Assembly (NCBI RefSeq): GCF_000515415.1
Contig: NZ_KI911783.1
Coordinates: forward strand, 3,214,392 to 3,278,391
Direction of reading: 5' to 3'
From: Bradyrhizobium sp. WSM1417
Lineage (GTDB): Bacteria > Pseudomonadota > Alphaproteobacteria > Rhizobiales > Xanthobacteraceae
DNA: 64,000 nucleotides
Under the pieces are notes generated by a model. It ran no database searches. It had not been told where the DNA came from and was given only the letters and a program-made list of their open reading frames with translations. The translations under genes and the position numbers were made by a program. Shown piece by piece: positions 62,424 through 64,000 of the stretch (positions within the stretch are counted from its first letter, which is position 1; each line of letters starts with the position of its first letter).

Positions 62424-63205
62424 CGGTGAACAACGGCACCTGCGCGGCGGCTTGCCGTCGTGATCGCCGCGCTTTGCCGCACGTTGAGCAATTGCTTCAA
62501 CGCCTGTGCATCGGCCGGCGCCGCGCTCTTCTGGTCATTGTCGAAATAGACGTAGACGTCGCAGCCCTGCCGCTTCCAGGACTTGATGCGCCGCGCCCAT
62601 TGCGCCAGCGTGGGTTTTGTATAGTTCCCGTGATAGCGCCCGCTTGGTCCGTGTCCGCGCACATAGACGAAATCCGCCGTGCGCTTCCATGGCGCCGGCG
62701 CGTCGTGATGGTCGGACAGGCACAGCGAGATGTTCTCGTCGGCCAGCATCCGCAAGATGCGCGGCTGATACCAGCTCGGATGACGGAATTCGAAACTGTA
62801 ACGCCGCTTCCGCGACAACAGCTTGAAGAAGCCGGCGAGGCGGCCCGCGTCGGCTTCGAATTGCGGCGGCAGCTGGAACAGGATCGGGCCGGCCTTGCCG
62901 CCGAGCCGTGAGATGCGATCCTCGAGTAGCTCGAGGCTGTTCACCGAGCGATCCGACAGGCGCTTCCAATGCGTGATGAATTTCGACGCTTTCCACGCGA
63001 AGACGAAATCGCGGCCGGTCTGCTCCCGCCAAGCCGTGACGGCCTCCGGCGTCGGGGTGCGGTAGAACACGCCGTTCAGCTCGGTGGTGTCGAACTGTCC
63101 GGCGTAGTAGCTCAGCTGCTGCTTCAGCGTCACGCCCTCGGGAAAGAACGGGCCTCGCCAGGAGGCGTAATGCCAGCCGGAAGTTCCGATCAGAACGCGC
63201 GCCAT
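62420..63205 (-). CDS. DUF72 protein
   Basis: 261 residues from ATG 63205; 63220 is possible. TIM-barrel-like DUF72: IGTSGWHYASWRGPFFPEG, DTTELNGVFYRTP, FQLPPQF, EFRHPSWY and YVRGHGPSGRYHGNY. The family is widespread and uncharacterised; YecE of E. coli is a member. It overlaps the 3' end of the CoA-transferase gene by 4 nt. Confidence 0.88.
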   Translation of the reverse strand: MARVLIGTSGWHYASWRGPFFPEGVTLKQQLSYYAGQFDTTELNGVFYRTPTPEAVTAWREQTGRDFVFAWKASKFITHWKRLSDRSVNSLELLEDRISRLGGKAGPILFQLPPQFEADAGRLAGFFKLLSRKRRYSFEFRHPSWYQPRILRMLADENISLCLSDHHDAPAPWKRTADFVYVRGHGPSGRYHGNYTKPTLAQWARRIKSWKRQGCDVYVYFDNDQKSAAPADAQALKQLLNVRQSAAITTASRRAGAVVHR

Positions 63206-63299
63206 ATTTGAGGTGTCCATCCGTTGCGATTTGCCGGATGGGAACGTCCGTGCGGCCGATACGTTGCTCGTGAGCTTGATCAACGCAGGACCGGAACCG

Positions 63300-63515
63300 A
63301 TGTACGCGCTGTTCGAAGGCAACAAGCAGATCGGCGATCCCTTTCCTACCGAGAAGGAGGTGTGGGAAGCCGCCTTGATCGAGGGGCTGGTGACCGACGT
63401 GCCGGTCGCGGACGAGGAGGGCGGCCGGCTGCTGCCCGCCGGCTATCACGTCGCGCAGGTCGAGGAGAATTTCGAGCCGAAGCCGGGCTGGAAGCTGCCG
63501 CGCGAGATCTCTTGA
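63300..63515 (+). CDS. Small protein, unknown
   Basis: 71 residues from ATG 63300 (MYALFEGNKQIGDPFPTEKE). One compact alpha/beta unit with VWEAALIEGLV and PAGYHVAQVEENFEPKPGWKLP. No known family. It ends 6 nt from the convergent amidohydrolase gene. Codon use is like its neighbours, so it is likely real. Confidence 0.6.
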   Translation: MYALFEGNKQIGDPFPTEKEVWEAALIEGLVTDVPVADEEGGRLLPAGYHVAQVEENFEPKPGWKLPREIS

Positions 63516-63521
63516 GCGGGC

Positions 63522-64000
63522 CTAGTTCGAAGCCAGCGCCGCCTTGGCAACTTCCGCCATCCAGCCTGAGGCCACCGGCAGGATCGCATCGTTGAAATCA
63601 TAGCGCGGGCCGTGCAGCTCGGCGCCATCCCGCAATTCGCCATTGCCAATCCAGACGAAGGCGCCGGGGCGCCGCGAGAGAAAGTGGGCGAAATCTTCCC
63701 CGGCCATGCTGGGCGCGAGGTCGCGCCGCAGCTCGGCCCGCACCTTGTCCGCAGCGAGGCGCGCGAGATCCGCCTCGGCCAGCGTGTTGATGACGACGCC
63801 GACGCCAATGACGATCTCGGGCGTGACCTTGACGCCGAAGCTCGTGGCAATCCCGGCGCAGATCTGTTCGATCCGCGCCACGACGGTGTCCTTTACCGCA
63901 TCACGATGGTAGCGCAACGTGCCGCCGATCGAGACGCGTCCGGCGATCTGGTTGCGTGCCGTGCCGCCTTCCAGCGTGCAGAGCGAGAGCACGGCGGTGT
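63522..64000 (-). CDS. M20-family amidohydrolase, C-terminal part
   Basis: Only the last 158 or so residues lie in the window; the start is beyond 64000. SLCTLEGGTARNQIAGRVSI (dimerisation domain with the family's GTARN), GGTLRYHRDAV, SMAGEDFAHFLSRRPGAFVWIGNG (shortened) and LHGPRYDFNDAILPVA match the hippurate hydrolase/IAA-amino-acid hydrolase group. It cleaves N-acyl or N-aryl-acyl amino acids using two metal ions. Confidence 0.92.
   Translation of the reverse strand, partial: TAVLSLCTLEGGTARNQIAGRVSIGGTLRYHRDAVKDTVVARIEQICAGIATSFGVKVTPEIVIGVGVVINTLAEADLARLAADKVRAELRRDLAPSMAGEDFAHFLSRRPGAFVWIGNGELRDGAELHGPRYDFNDAILPVASGWMAEVAKAALASN

Overview
The window looks like one chromosomal stretch of a high-GC alphaproteobacterium, most likely Bradyrhizobium or a close relative (Nitrobacteraceae). 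This is inferred from the protein families, the base composition, an EcfG-type promoter, a CtrA-like box and the style of the short palindromic intergenic repeats. I ran no database search. Coding density is high and nearly all genes are housekeeping or ordinary catabolism. I see no prophage, integron, conjugative module or CRISPR array. The one clear mobile element is an IS481-family insertion sequence at 49953-51223.

Layout. 1-8.8 kb: end of a DHA2 efflux pump, a nitronate monooxygenase-like flavoprotein, a Tat-exported PhoD phosphatase, an aldo/keto reductase, a His-rich small exported protein behind an EcfG-type promoter, an HTH-only BzdR-like regulator next to a homoprotocatechuate dioxygenase, and a PLP aminotransferase. 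8.8-20.3 kb: a KefB-type antiporter, RibB with a degenerate GTP-cyclohydrolase-like tail, glutaryl-CoA dehydrogenase, an MBL-fold hydrolase, an acyl-CoA synthetase, an extensin-like protein, an L,D-transpeptidase and CorA. 20.3-30.4 kb: Uma2 nuclease, SDR, pdxH, a DnaJ-like chaperone, an ECF sigma/anti-sigma pair, then fabI, a histidine phosphatase, aroC and a class III nucleotide cyclase. 30.4-39.4 kb: a REC-HWE kinase, clpS, a fluoride-resistance operon, and several exported or repeat proteins.

39.4-48.4 kb: an RNA-modification and isoprenoid block (TrmA/RlmD-like methyltransferase, tlyA, nucleoside deoxyribosyltransferase-like gene, dxs, xseB), a histone-deacetylase-like amidohydrolase, a periplasmic 5'-nucleotidase and an enoyl-CoA hydratase. 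48.7-53.4 kb: an MFS carrier, the IS481 element, a DmdC-type acyl-CoA dehydrogenase and tRNA-Gln(UUG). 53.4-60.2 kb: a complete sugar-uptake locus made of a ROK regulator, divergent binding protein, double ATPase and permease, and an OprB porin. 60.2-64 kb: VOC protein, CoA transferase, DUF72 protein and the C-terminal part of an M20 amidohydrolase.

The most notable system lies on the minus strand between 35350 and about 32401. A fluoride (crcB-motif) riboswitch with a downstream intrinsic terminator precedes a five-gene run: MFS transporter, two unequal CrcB subunits, a DUF190 protein and clpS. The aptamer is recognisable base by base. The CrcB link is established for this riboswitch class. 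The leading MFS gene, the divergent CrcB copy and the trailing clpS are the less expected parts. Other points of interest are an EcfG-consensus promoter before a His-rich secreted peptide, a TTAA-N7-TTAA box before a tandem-domain protein of unknown function, and the IS481 insertion inside a palindromic repeat with a CTTGA target duplication.
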